Source: Pseudomonas sp. G.S.17 (GTDB lineage Bacteria > Pseudomonadota > Gammaproteobacteria > Pseudomonadales > Pseudomonadaceae). From it: DNA of 64,000 nucleotides. Shown one piece after another: positions 48,864 through 58,262 of this stretch (its first letter is position 1; every line of letters starts with the position of its first letter). The DNA is taken from the NCBI RefSeq assembly GCF_038096165.1, contig NZ_CP151076.1, positions 1,116,001 to 1,180,000 of the forward strand. The letters run 5' to 3'. The notes under the pieces were generated by a model. The model had not been told where the DNA came from. It worked only from the letters and a program-made list of their open reading frames with translations, and searched no databases. A program made the translations under genes and the position numbers.

Positions 48864-49223
48864 TACCCAACCTGCCGCGCTCCTCGAGTGCGGCAGGTCC
48901 CGCCGACAGCCCCTGGACAAGCGCCTGCCTTGTCAAACACTGATTTCACTTCACTCTCCTCACCGGGCTCGCTGCAGCGATCGCGCGAAATACGGGTGCC
49001 AGAGGGTTTGATGCTGCAAATCACACTTTAGAGGGATCTAGCGCTGCAACCGGCTGGATATAGTCGGCACCAGGGGCTGGGTAAGAGCGCAAAAAGATGC
49101 AACGTCGTGTCGTGACCCTCTGGGTTACCCGATTAGTGTCAAAATCGGAGTTTCGACGAGAAGCCCGGTCGTTTTTAGCAGTACCCACTGCCAAAAAAAA
49201 TAAAAGCACATGGAGTAGCGTCG
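48864..49223. other. Intergenic region before the DUF1302 gene
   Basis: A hairpin (ACCTGCCGC/GCGGCAGGT, 48870-48898) follows the ligase. The rest presumably holds the promoter and leader of the DUF1302 gene, with an A-rich stretch at about 49194-49207 and a TGGAGTAGCGTCG ribosome site before the ATG. I see no gene and no clear sigma-54 site. Confidence 0.5.
48870..48898 (+). terminator. Hairpin after the acyl-CoA ligase (possible terminator)
   Basis: A perfect 9-bp GC-rich stem with an 11-nt loop, 7 bp after the stop codon. It lacks a T tract, so it may be a weak or rho-assisted terminator or a 3'-end stabiliser. Confidence 0.4.
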
Positions 49224-51161
49224 ATGACATCAGCAAACCAGTTCTGGCGCCGGGCGAGATTGCCCCTGGCCGTCAGCCTCGCTTCTACGCTCGCCGGTCC
49301 TGCATTCGGCGTCAGTTTCAACATCGGCGAAATCGAAGGCAAGTTCGACTCGTCGCTCTCTGTGGGCGCCAGTTGGTCGACTGAAAAGGCCAACAAGAAC
49401 CTCATCGGCTCCAACAACGGCGGGCATGGCCTGTCGCAAACGTCCGATGACGGTCACTTGAACTTCAAACGTGGGGAGACGTTTTCGAAGATCTTCAAGG
49501 GCATCCATGATCTGGAGCTGAAATACGGCGACACCGGTGTGTTCGTGCGTGGCAAGTACTGGTATGACTTCGAGCTCAAGGACGAAGGGCGTCAATTCAA
49601 GGACATTAGCGATTCCAACCGCAAAGAGGGCGCCAAATCTTCCGGAGGCCAGATCCTCGATGCGTTCGTCTACCACAACTACAGCATTGGCGATGAGCCA
49701 GGTTCGGTACGTCTGGGCAAGCAAGTGGTCAGCTGGGGTGAAAGTACCTTCATCCAGAACGGCATCAACAGCATCAACCCGGTCGATGTTTCGGCATTCC
49801 GGCGTCCCGGCGCGGAAATCAAGGAAGGCCTGATTCCGGTCAACATGTTCTACCTGTCGCAAAGCATCACCGAAAACCTCTCGGCTGAAGGCTTCTACCA
49901 GCTGGAATGGGACCAGACCGTTACCGACAACTGCGGCACATTCTTCTCCCAGCCGGACGTGATTTCCGACGGCTGCGATAACAACCTCGCCGTATTGCGC
50001 AGTCGCAACGGCCTGAACAGCTCGCTGACCGCTGCAGGTTTGCCTGCCGGTGCTCGCGCCGCCGTGCTCAACTCGCTTGGTCAGCAAGGCGTGCGCTTCG
50101 GCAATCCTGATGAAGGCGCCATCGTGCGTCGCGGCCCGGACCGTGACGCCCGGGACAGCGGCCAGTTCGGCCTGGCAATGCACTACAACTTCGAACCGCT
50201 GGACACCGAGTTCGGCGCCTATTTCATGAACTATCACAGCCGTGCGCCGATCTTCAGCGGCAAAGGCGGCCCGGCCAGTGCCTACAGCGCGGCGGGTCTG
50301 GTGGGTTCGTTGGCGCGTAATGGCATTCCGGTCGCCACCGCTACCGCGTTGGCGCCGACGCTGCTGCCGGTCGTCGTCGCTGGCAACTCCAGCTACTACG
50401 TTGAATACCCGGAAGACATTCACCTGTACGGCCTGAGTTTCTCCACCACCTTGCCGACCGGCACGGCGTGGAGCGGCGAGGTCAGCTATCGTCCGAACGC
50501 TCCGGTACAGGTCAACACTACTGACATCCTGTATTCGGGCCTGTCGCCGCTCAACCCGAACGTTTCGGTGCTGACCGGTCGGCCGAACACCGATCAGCCG
50601 GGCTATCGCCGTAAAGAAATCACCCAGATGCAAACCACCTTCACCCAGTTCTTCGACCAGGTGATGGGCGCAGAACGTCTGACCGTAGTCGGTGAAGTTG
50701 GCTGGACCCACGTTGGCGGTCTGGAAAATACCTCAAAGGTTCGTTATGGCCGCGACCCAAGCTACGGTCCTGGCCCGCTGCCGGGTGGTCAATGCACCAC
50801 GCTCAACGCCAGCACCTTGACCGGCGCTGCGCAGAACAACCTGAGCCGCTACTGCGAAAACGACGGTTTCACCACGGCCAACTCATGGGGTTATCGCGCC
50901 CGGGCCATCTGGGATTACAACAGTGTGTTCGCTGGCGTGAACCTGCGTCCGAGCGTTGCCTGGTCGCATGACGTCGAAGGTTACTCACCGGGTCCCGGCG
51001 GTAACTTCGAGGAAGGGCGCAAGGCTGTCAGCCTCGGCCTGGATGCCGAATACCAGAACACCTACACGGCGAACCTCTCGTACACCAACTTCTTTGATGG
51101 CAAGTACACGACTGTTGATGACCGCGATTTTGTTGCGCTCAGCTTCGGCATGAATTTCTAA
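49224..51161 (+). CDS. DUF1302 outer-membrane protein
   Basis: A 645-residue DUF1302 protein, probably an outer-membrane beta-barrel. A signal peptide covers about residues 1-31 (TLAGPAFGVSF around the cut). The remainder is rich in alternating beta-strand patterns and aromatic residues and ends in a barrel-like phenylalanine (FVALSFGMNF). It is followed after 22 bp by DUF1329, its usual partner. The pair is linked in Pseudomonas to uptake or export of hydrophobic compounds, but the precise role is not established. Confidence 0.9.
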   Translation: MTSANQFWRRARLPLAVSLASTLAGPAFGVSFNIGEIEGKFDSSLSVGASWSTEKANKNLIGSNNGGHGLSQTSDDGHLNFKRGETFSKIFKGIHDLELKYGDTGVFVRGKYWYDFELKDEGRQFKDISDSNRKEGAKSSGGQILDAFVYHNYSIGDEPGSVRLGKQVVSWGESTFIQNGINSINPVDVSAFRRPGAEIKEGLIPVNMFYLSQSITENLSAEGFYQLEWDQTVTDNCGTFFSQPDVISDGCDNNLAVLRSRNGLNSSLTAAGLPAGARAAVLNSLGQQGVRFGNPDEGAIVRRGPDRDARDSGQFGLAMHYNFEPLDTEFGAYFMNYHSRAPIFSGKGGPASAYSAAGLVGSLARNGIPVATATALAPTLLPVVVAGNSSYYVEYPEDIHLYGLSFSTTLPTGTAWSGEVSYRPNAPVQVNTTDILYSGLSPLNPNVSVLTGRPNTDQPGYRRKEITQMQTTFTQFFDQVMGAERLTVVGEVGWTHVGGLENTSKVRYGRDPSYGPGPLPGGQCTTLNASTLTGAAQNNLSRYCENDGFTTANSWGYRARAIWDYNSVFAGVNLRPSVAWSHDVEGYSPGPGGNFEEGRKAVSLGLDAEYQNTYTANLSYTNFFDGKYTTVDDRDFVALSFGMNF

Positions 51162-51183
51162 GAACACGGTTTTCAGGACGATT

Positions 51184-52554
51184 ATGAAAATGAAAATAAC
51201 AAAAGGTCTGTTGCAAATCGGTGTCTTGAGCCTGTCATTGCTGGCAACCGGTGTCATGGCCGCTGTGTCTGAATCGGAAGCCGCCAAGCTTGGAACCACG
51301 CTGACGCCAATGGGCGCGGAAAAAGCCGGCAACGCCGCGAACACGATCCCCGCCTGGAGTCCGATGCCGAAGAACGCCGGCGCGGTGGACAGCAAGGGTT
51401 TCCTTGCCAACCCGTATGCCAGCGAGAAGCCGCTGTTCACGATTACCGCCGCCAATGTCGAGCAGTACAAGGACAAGCTTGCGCCGGGGCAGTACGCGAT
51501 GTTCAAGCGCTACCCGGAAACCTTCAAGATGCCGGTCTATCCGTCCCATCGCGGCGCGACAGTGCCGGATGACGTATTCGCCGCGATCAAGAGAAACGCC
51601 ACCAACACCAAGTCGGTGGGCGGCGGCAACGGTCTGGAAAACTTCGAGACTGCGGTGCCGTTCCCGATCCCCGCAACGGGCGTCGAAGTGATCTGGAACC
51701 ACATCACCCGCTATCGCGGCGGTAGCGTGACGCGTCTGGTCACCCAGGCCACTCCGCAACCCAACGGCTCGTTCAGCCTGGTGTACTTCCGCGATCAGTT
51801 TGTGTTTCGCGACAAGATGAAAGACTTCGATCCGAAGAACCCTGGCAACATCCTGTTCTACTTCAAGCAGGAAGTGACCGCGCCGGCACGTCTGGCCGGT
51901 GGCGTGCTGCTGGTTCACGAAACCCTCGATCAGGTGAAGGAACCGCGTTCGGCGTGGGTTTACAACGCCGGTCAACGTCGCGTCCGTCGCGCGCCGCAAG
52001 TGTCCTATGACGGTCCGGGTACTGCGGCCGATGGCCTGCGCACTTCCGACAACCTCGACATGTATAACGGTGCGCCTGATCGTTACGACTGGAAATTGAT
52101 CGGCAAGCAGGAACTGTACATCGCCTCCAACAGCCACAAGCTGGACGATCCGAAGCTCAAGTACGCCGACATCATCAAGGCCGGTCACATCAATCAGGAT
52201 CTGGCGCGCTACGAGCTGCGTCGTGTCTGGCATGTGACGGCAACCTTGAAGGAAGGCCAGCGCCATATTTACGCCAAGCGTGATTTCTTCATTGACGAAG
52301 ACACCTGGCAGGCAGCAGTGATCGACCACTACGACGGTCGCGGCCAACTGTGGCGCGTGGCGGAAGCTCACGCCGAGAACTACTACGACAAGCAAGTGCC
52401 GTGGTACGCCCTGGAAACCCTGTATGACCTGCAATCGGGTCGCTACCTGGCTCTGGGCATGAAGAACGAAGAGAAAAGCGCGTACGACTTCGGCTTCACC
52501 GCAACCACCAGCGAGTTCACCCCGAATGCCCTGCGTCAGGAAGGGGTGCGTTGA
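51184..52554 (+). CDS. DUF1329 periplasmic lipid-binding-like protein
   Basis: A 456-residue DUF1329 protein with a cleavable signal peptide (residues about 1-26, ending GVMAAV). The family is thought to share the LolA/LolB fold, so carrying of a hydrophobic ligand between membranes is likely. It sits 22 bp after DUF1302 and is surely co-transcribed. In many Pseudomonas such pairs are followed by YCF48-like and MMPL-transporter genes. Neither is present here. Confidence 0.9.
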   Translation: MKMKITKGLLQIGVLSLSLLATGVMAAVSESEAAKLGTTLTPMGAEKAGNAANTIPAWSPMPKNAGAVDSKGFLANPYASEKPLFTITAANVEQYKDKLAPGQYAMFKRYPETFKMPVYPSHRGATVPDDVFAAIKRNATNTKSVGGGNGLENFETAVPFPIPATGVEVIWNHITRYRGGSVTRLVTQATPQPNGSFSLVYFRDQFVFRDKMKDFDPKNPGNILFYFKQEVTAPARLAGGVLLVHETLDQVKEPRSAWVYNAGQRRVRRAPQVSYDGPGTAADGLRTSDNLDMYNGAPDRYDWKLIGKQELYIASNSHKLDDPKLKYADIIKAGHINQDLARYELRRVWHVTATLKEGQRHIYAKRDFFIDEDTWQAAVIDHYDGRGQLWRVAEAHAENYYDKQVPWYALETLYDLQSGRYLALGMKNEEKSAYDFGFTATTSEFTPNALRQEGVR

Positions 52555-52578
52555 TCTGGCTTGATCAGGCGTGAAAAC

Positions 52579-52631
52579 CGTAGGACCGACTTTAGCCGGG
52601 AGGACGTCCTCCCGGCTAAAGCCGGTCCTAC
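52579..52631. repeat. REP palindrome (family B)
   Basis: A short-spacer inverted pair (CGTAGGACCGACTTTAGCCG with its complement) forming a near-perfect 50-bp hairpin right after the DUF1329 gene. Confidence 0.85.
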
Positions 52632-52657
52632 AGCACCGCCAGGATAATCGATGAACC

Positions 52658-52683
52658 TGAAGCCCCTTGACCGGGGCTTTTCT
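52658..52683 (+). terminator. Rho-independent terminator after the DUF1302-DUF1329 unit
   Basis: AAGCCCC-TTGACC-GGGGCTT followed by TTCT. It lies between the REP and the LuxR-type gene and separates the two transcripts. Confidence 0.75.
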
Positions 52684-52823
52684 ATGTCCGGGTATTCGCA
52701 ATGATGATTGTAGGAAATTTGTTACAGTCTTTTCCGCAACCGCCTTCAAAAGGTGACACTTAACCGCTAGTCTCGGGACTATCTGCTTAGCCGCTAATAG
52801 CGCTTCAACAACAAGAGCCGGCC

Positions 52824-55559
52824 ATGACTGATCTGTCCCGTATGCAAGGATTCGCAGACAGCGCGGTACCCGCGCTGGAAGGGCGATTTTTTCGACCCCC
52901 GTTACCTGACGGATACATATCCCGTCCTCGCTTGTGCGAGCGGCTGGCGGCTGGCTTGTCCGGGCGTCTGCTGCTGGTCAGCGCGCCGGCCGGATTCGGC
53001 AAGAGTTCGCTGGCGGTGGAGTTCTGTCAGAGTCTTCCGCCTCAATGGCAGAGCGTCTGGGTCGGGCTGAGTCAGCGCGACAGCGATCCGGGGCGTTTTC
53101 TTGAACGTTTACTGGCCGGGTTGCAGCAGTTTTTCCCCCAGTTGGGCGCCCAGGCGCTCGGTTTGTTGAAGATGCGCCAGCGTCATCAACCGTTTGCCTT
53201 TGAAGAATGGCTGGACGGCCTGCTCGATGAACTGGCCGTGCATCTATTGCTGAGCAAGCCGCTGTTGTTGGTCCTCGATGATTACCATCTGGCGCAAGGG
53301 TCGGTGCTGGATCGCTGCCTGCAATTTTTCCTCAATCATTTGCCCGCCGGCCTGATCATCATGGTCACCAGCCGGCAACGACCGGACTGGCATCTGGCGC
53401 GCTTGCGCCTTTCGCGACAATTACTCGAACTCACCGAACAGGATTTGCGCCTGACCCATTGCGAGTCGCGGGCGCTGCTAGATCAGCACAGCAGTTCGTT
53501 GGACAGCGAGGCGTTGCAAAGCCTGATTCTGCGCAGTGAAGGCTGGGTCGCCGGGCTGCGTTTCTGGCTGCTGGCTGCGTCCGAAGCGGGCGGTGACAAC
53601 GCGCTGCCTCAGGCGCTGCACGGTGGCGAAGGGTTGATCCGCGACTATTTGCTCGAAGAAGTCATCGATTGCCTGCCCGCTGAAGTTCAAGCGTTTTTGT
53701 ACGAGACCGCTTGCCTTGAACGTTTTTGCATCGAGTTGTGCAATGCCGCGCGCGACAGTCACGACAGCGCGGAAATGCTGCGTTTCCTGCAATCCCATCA
53801 AGTGTTTCTGGTGCCGCTGGACGAGCATGGCCGCTGGTTTCGCTATCACCATTTGTTTTCCGATCTGCTGCGGGCCCGGCCCGATGCCGAGCTGCGGCAA
53901 ACCCGGCTGCACCTGAATGCATGCCGCTGGTTCAGCGATCAGGGATTGTTGGACGAAGCGGTGGAGCAGGCCTTGCGCGCGGGCCATCTGGATGTCGCCG
54001 CCAATCTGGTGCAGAACCTGTCCGAAGAACAACTGCTGGCCGAACAGAACGTCGGCATGCTGTTGCGCTGGAAAATGGACCTGCCCGATAGCTTGCTGAT
54101 CAGCACGCCGCGGCTGATTGTTTTGTACGCCTGGGCGTTGGGTCTGGCGTGTCAGCTGGATGCCGCCGAAGAGTTGGCCAGCAACCTGAGTCGCTTTCTG
54201 CCCGCGCCGTCGTCCACGGCGCAAAACTCCATGCTCGCTCAATGGCTGGCGCTCAGCGGCATCATTGCCAGGGGCCGAGGCGACAGCGCCCGCGCCCAGC
54301 TGTATTGCTCCGAGGCGTTGCTCAGCCTGCCGCAAAAACGCTACGGCCAGCGGTTATTGTGCCTGTCGACGTTGTCCGGCCTGGCCATTGTCGATGGCGA
54401 TCTGTGGCGAGCCCGTGCGCTGAACCGGGATGCGCTGGAGTTGGCCCAGCGCGTTGCCAATCCTCTGTTCGAAGCGCTCGCGCATTACGATCGTGCGCGA
54501 GTGCTGCAGGCACGCGGTGAAATCAACCGTTCACTCGACGAAGTTCATCAGGGCATGCAACGGCTCAAGGGGCTATCGTCGCAACGTTTGTATGCGATCC
54601 GTGCGCGATTGACGCTGTACGAAGGCTACCTGCTGACCCTGCGCATGCAGGCCGAAGATGGCCGTGCATACTTGTTGGCCGGTCTGGCTGAAGCCCGTGC
54701 CTGTCGCGATATCAGCGTGTTGATCGGCCATTGTGTGATCGCCGGGCTGGAAGGGCGCGAAGGCCGCTTTGCCGAAGCATTTGCCGAACTCGGTGAAGCC
54801 GAGCGGCTGATGCATATCTGGGACGTGCCGCCCGTGTATTACCTGGCGATGATCACGTTGGTCAAATGTGAACTGTGGCTGGCCCAAGGGCGCGTCGATC
54901 TGGCCGAAGCCTGGCTCCTGCGGCTGACCCAGACCTACAGCGGCGCCGCGCCCGCCGCAGCGCCGGAGTGTCATCCGCAATTGCCGCAGCAAGTCGAGTT
55001 GCAACGCGCCGTCCTGGAGCGGATTCAGGGCAATGTCGCGGCGTGTACCCAGCGCTTGCAGGCGCTGGAAAGCTACTCGCAGAAGGTCGATGGCCAGTTG
55101 CTGACGCTGACGGCCTTGATTCAGCAGATCCTTTTGCTGCTGGGCACTGCGGAAGAAGGAAGCGCGCGGCTGTTGTTCAGTCGCTGCCTGCATGCCGCTT
55201 CTGGAGGCGCTTTACTGCCATTCCATGAATTGATCCAGCGCCATCCATGCTGGTTGCGTGAGCAGTTGCTGCAAGCCGAGCCTTGCCAGCTGCGCGATAC
55301 GCTGATGAGCAAACTGCCTATTGAGATCCGCGTGCGTGAACCCATCGAGCCGGTGCATACGACCGATACCCTCAGCGTCCGGGAGTTCAGCGTGCTTCAG
55401 CTCATCGCCCAGGGTTGTTCGAATCAGGAAATCAGCGATCAGCTGTTCATTTCGCTGCACACGGTCAAGACCCACGCCAGCCACATCAACAGCAAGCTCG
55501 GCGTCGAACGTCGCACTCAGGCAGTGGCGCGGGCGAAGGAGTTGGGTTTGTTGGGGTGA
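52824..55559 (+). CDS. Large MalT/LuxR-type (LAL) transcriptional regulator
   Basis: A 911-residue regulator of the MalT-like STAND class. A P-loop is at residues 54-61 (APAGFGKS), followed by an ATPase part (LLLVLDDYHLA), a long helical-repeat sensor middle, and a C-terminal LuxR-type helix-turn-helix (LSVREFSVLQLIAQGCSNQE, then SLHTVKTHASHINSKLG). It lies directly after the DUF1302-DUF1329 pair, and such regulators are its common neighbours, so it probably activates those genes and perhaps the acyl-CoA ligase. The inducer is unknown. Confidence 0.93.
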   Translation: MTDLSRMQGFADSAVPALEGRFFRPPLPDGYISRPRLCERLAAGLSGRLLLVSAPAGFGKSSLAVEFCQSLPPQWQSVWVGLSQRDSDPGRFLERLLAGLQQFFPQLGAQALGLLKMRQRHQPFAFEEWLDGLLDELAVHLLLSKPLLLVLDDYHLAQGSVLDRCLQFFLNHLPAGLIIMVTSRQRPDWHLARLRLSRQLLELTEQDLRLTHCESRALLDQHSSSLDSEALQSLILRSEGWVAGLRFWLLAASEAGGDNALPQALHGGEGLIRDYLLEEVIDCLPAEVQAFLYETACLERFCIELCNAARDSHDSAEMLRFLQSHQVFLVPLDEHGRWFRYHHLFSDLLRARPDAELRQTRLHLNACRWFSDQGLLDEAVEQALRAGHLDVAANLVQNLSEEQLLAEQNVGMLLRWKMDLPDSLLISTPRLIVLYAWALGLACQLDAAEELASNLSRFLPAPSSTAQNSMLAQWLALSGIIARGRGDSARAQLYCSEALLSLPQKRYGQRLLCLSTLSGLAIVDGDLWRARALNRDALELAQRVANPLFEALAHYDRARVLQARGEINRSLDEVHQGMQRLKGLSSQRLYAIRARLTLYEGYLLTLRMQAEDGRAYLLAGLAEARACRDISVLIGHCVIAGLEGREGRFAEAFAELGEAERLMHIWDVPPVYYLAMITLVKCELWLAQGRVDLAEAWLLRLTQTYSGAAPAAAPECHPQLPQQVELQRAVLERIQGNVAACTQRLQALESYSQKVDGQLLTLTALIQQILLLLGTAEEGSARLLFSRCLHAASGGALLPFHELIQRHPCWLREQLLQAEPCQLRDTLMSKLPIEIRVREPIEPVHTTDTLSVREFSVLQLIAQGCSNQEISDQLFISLHTVKTHASHINSKLGVERRTQAVARAKELGLLG

Positions 55560-55570
55560 GGGGTACATCT

Positions 55571-55659
55571 GTGGGAGCGAGCTTGCTCGCGAAGAGGGCA
55601 GTACATCAAAAAATGATCGTCGTTTGAAATACAGCCTTCGCAAGCAAGCTTGCTCCCAC
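55571..55659. repeat. REP palindrome pair (family A)
   Basis: GTGGGAGCGAGCTTGCTCGC at the left and GCAAGCAAGCTTGCTCCCAC at the right. It has the same 89-bp length as the copy at 16810-16898 and sits between convergent genes. Confidence 0.88.
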
Positions 55660-55672
55660 AAAGTTGGCTCCG

Positions 55673-56875
55673 TTATTGCGTCAACGACCCGGATTTCATC
55701 CCCGACCATAATTCTTCCACATCGGTAATCCCCCAATCCTCCGGGCACTCGACTTTCAGGATTGTGTCGTGGTCTTGCGCGTTGGCGAGGTTGACCAAGC
55801 GCTGTTCGATCGGGCGTTTGGTGCGGGCGGACATGAACACTTTGACCTTGGGCAACAACAGTGATTTTTCATTCTGTTCAATGACGATGCCCAAGCGACC
55901 GCTCGCCAGCCTGACCAGCGCCCCAACCGGGTAAATGCCCAAGGTCTTGACGAAGACCTGAAATACTTTTTCATCGAAATGACCTTTCCAGGTGGCCATC
56001 TCCCGAATCGACTGCGCCGCGCCCCAGCCCTTTTTGTAAGGCCGTTCCGAGGTTACCGCGTCATAGACGTCGCAGATTGCACCCATCCTGGCATACACGC
56101 TGATTTCATCGCCGGCCAATCCATGCGGGTAACCGCTGCCGTCCATTTTTTCATGATGGTGGACGCAGACATCCAGCACCATGGCGTTGACCTGCTGAAT
56201 CTCCTCGAGGATTTTCAAGCCGGCTTCCGGATGATGCTTCATGACCGCGAATTCTTCAGGGGTGAGCCGGTCGGGCTTGTTGAGGATTTCCGGGTCGATC
56301 ATCATTTTGCCCACGTCGTGCATCAGGCCCGCGAGGCCCGCGTGACGTACCTGGTCATCGGTCAGCCCCATGCGCCGCGCAAGGGCGACCATCAAGGCGC
56401 AGACCGCCACCGAATGCATATAGGTGTATTCGTCTGAGGTTTTCAGACGCGACAAACTGATCAGCGCGTGGGGATGACGCAGTATTGAATTGGATATCTC
56501 TTCGACCAGCAGATCGGCATCCGCGACATTCATCGCTCTGCCCATCTTCGCTTCGGTAAACATCATCATTACCGCAGCCTTGGCGCGGCCGAAAATCAGT
56601 TTGGCCTGGGTCAGTTCCTTTTCCAGGCTGGCAGGTGCGGTGTTATCAAGCGGTGCTGCAGGTTGAGGTTGGTGCAGGGCGGAGGCAGGTCTGCCCAGGT
56701 TGGTGTCGATCCAGACTTCCCTGACGGCTGATTGTTGAATCCTTTGCAGCTCGTCAATGTCATTGAGCGGCACTTCGATCTGATTTACCCACGGTACCTC
56801 GCTGCCCGGTGTGCGACAGAATTCATGGATATGCATGCCCAGTTCAAGATCGGTAACAAGGATTTTTTTCAGCAT
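55673..56875 (-). CDS. HD-GYP cyclic-di-GMP phosphodiesterase-like protein
   Basis: A 400-residue protein with an N-terminal DUF3391-like segment (about 1-130) and an HD-GYP domain. The metal motif LMHDVGK (HD at 186-187) and the signature HHEKMDGSGYPHGL (GYP at 248-250) are intact, so it is probably active against c-di-GMP. No receiver or membrane segment is seen. The ATG at 56875 is preceded by AAGG. The open frame to 56944 runs into AT-rich leader sequence and adds an unlikely hydrophobic stretch. Confidence 0.92.
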   Translation of the reverse strand: MLKKILVTDLELGMHIHEFCRTPGSEVPWVNQIEVPLNDIDELQRIQQSAVREVWIDTNLGRPASALHQPQPAAPLDNTAPASLEKELTQAKLIFGRAKAAVMMMFTEAKMGRAMNVADADLLVEEISNSILRHPHALISLSRLKTSDEYTYMHSVAVCALMVALARRMGLTDDQVRHAGLAGLMHDVGKMMIDPEILNKPDRLTPEEFAVMKHHPEAGLKILEEIQQVNAMVLDVCVHHHEKMDGSGYPHGLAGDEISVYARMGAICDVYDAVTSERPYKKGWGAAQSIREMATWKGHFDEKVFQVFVKTLGIYPVGALVRLASGRLGIVIEQNEKSLLLPKVKVFMSARTKRPIEQRLVNLANAQDHDTILKVECPEDWGITDVEELWSGMKSGSLTQ

Positions 56876-57277
56876 GACTGCCGCCTTGAAGGTACTGATT
56901 GCGTAATGCCAGTATATTAAAAAAGTTTTGAAAATAACCAGCATGATCGATAACTTTTGATTCGCCGATGATTTATAAAATATTCAATAATTTCAGTAAG
57001 TTAATGACTGATTATTTTGCGTGCCAGAAGCGCTCGATAAATATATTTATTTGCGTATAGACGAATGTAAAAATCAGCCGCTTATCAAACAGTTGTTTGT
57101 CGGCCAACGTTTCCGATTAATGTTCATTATTGTTCGTTAACGCACGCAACATGCGGCGACTGGATTTACCCTCGGGCGTGTAGCTACACATTCTTTTCAG
57201 CGTGCTGTGAACCAGTTGTCGGCGCACTGATTTACGTCTAGTTTGCTGCATCCAACAAGCACAAAAAGGAACCTACC
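56876..57277. other. AT-rich intergenic region between divergent genes
   Basis: About 400 bp with base composition clearly more AT-rich than the rest, especially 56930-57080 (runs such as AATAAATATATTTATTTGC). No gene is seen. It must contain the promoters of the HD-GYP gene and the galactose-dehydrogenase-like gene. The composition would suit binding by an MvaT-type silencer. Confidence 0.55.
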
Positions 57278-58204
57278 ATGCAGCCGATTCGTCTCGGGTT
57301 AGTCGGTTACGGCAAGATAGCCCAGGATCAGCACGTACCGGCGATACTCGCCAATCCTGCGTTCCGGCTATTGGCGGTAGCCAGTCTCGGGCAACCCTGC
57401 CCAGGCGCGGAGAACTTCAGCTCGCTCGGCGAAATGCTGGCCCATGGTCCGGAAGTGGACGCTATTGTCTTCTGCACGCCGCCCCAGGGCCGATTTGCTC
57501 TGGTGAGCGAAGCCATTGCTGCCGGTAAACACGTGTTGGTGGAGAAGCCGCCATGCGCGACGCTGGGCGAAGCCATGGCCTTGATTGATCAGGCTGGGAC
57601 GCAAGGGATCAGTGGCTTGTTTGCCTGGCATTCCCGGTTCGCCCCTGGGGTCGAGGTTGCGCGGGACTGGCTGGCGAGCCGGACCCTGGAGTCGGTGCAG
57701 ATCGACTGGAAGGAAGACGTGCGCAAGTGGCATCCCGGTCAGGCATGGATCTGGCAGCCGGGTGGGCTTGGCGTCTTCGATCCGGGCATCAATGCGCTGT
57801 CCATCGCCACCCATTTGCTGCCGCTGGCATTGTTCGTGCAATCCGCCGAGCTTCGCGTGCCGAGCAATTGCCAATCGCCTATTGCTGCGTCCCTGCGGCT
57901 ATCGGATTCCAGCCACCTGGATGTTCGCGCCGAGTTCGATTTCGATCACGGCCATGATGAGTTGTGGAGCATCGAAGTGCGCTGCAAGGAAGGGACGCTG
58001 CGTCTGGATAACGGCGGCGCCAATCTGAGCATTGATGGCGTTGCCCAGCAGGTCAGTGAAGAGGGAGAATATCCGGCGGTTTATCGGCACTTCGAAACGC
58101 TGATCCGCAACCAGACCAGCGATCTGGACCTGCAACCGTTGCGTCTTGTGGCGGACAGCTTCTTCGTCGGCAGCCGCGAACCGGTGGCGCCGTTTCACGA
58201 CTGA
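57278..58204 (+). CDS. gal: Gfo/Idh/MocA oxidoreductase, probably D-galactose 1-dehydrogenase
   Basis: A 308-residue NAD(P)-binding protein with the motif GLVGYGKIAQDQH (GxGxxA-like, residues 7-19) and the EKPP motif (VLVEKPPCATLG). The whole N-terminus closely resembles the Pseudomonas galactose 1-dehydrogenase as I remember it, which oxidises D-galactose (also L-arabinose) to the lactone. No other galactose or arabinose gene is nearby, so the assignment to that substrate is moderately sure. It has an AAAAAGGAACC ribosome site. Confidence 0.8.
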   Translation: MQPIRLGLVGYGKIAQDQHVPAILANPAFRLLAVASLGQPCPGAENFSSLGEMLAHGPEVDAIVFCTPPQGRFALVSEAIAAGKHVLVEKPPCATLGEAMALIDQAGTQGISGLFAWHSRFAPGVEVARDWLASRTLESVQIDWKEDVRKWHPGQAWIWQPGGLGVFDPGINALSIATHLLPLALFVQSAELRVPSNCQSPIAASLRLSDSSHLDVRAEFDFDHGHDELWSIEVRCKEGTLRLDNGGANLSIDGVAQQVSEEGEYPAVYRHFETLIRNQTSDLDLQPLRLVADSFFVGSREPVAPFHD

Positions 58205-58262
58205 TCGCCTTGCTTCAACGAATCGCATTCCAACTTTTGGCCACTGTTTTCCAGGAACCCCC

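Noticed and set aside
49230-50711. 493-residue minus-strand frame opposite DUF1302
   Set aside because: Shadow of a well-supported DUF1302 gene with signal peptide and barrel-like end.
51235-52749. 504-residue minus-strand frame opposite DUF1329
   Set aside because: Shadow frame. It runs through a REP element and has no recognisable domain.
54149-54520. 123-residue frame inside the LuxR-type gene
   Set aside because: Out-of-frame overlap within a continuous 911-residue coding region.
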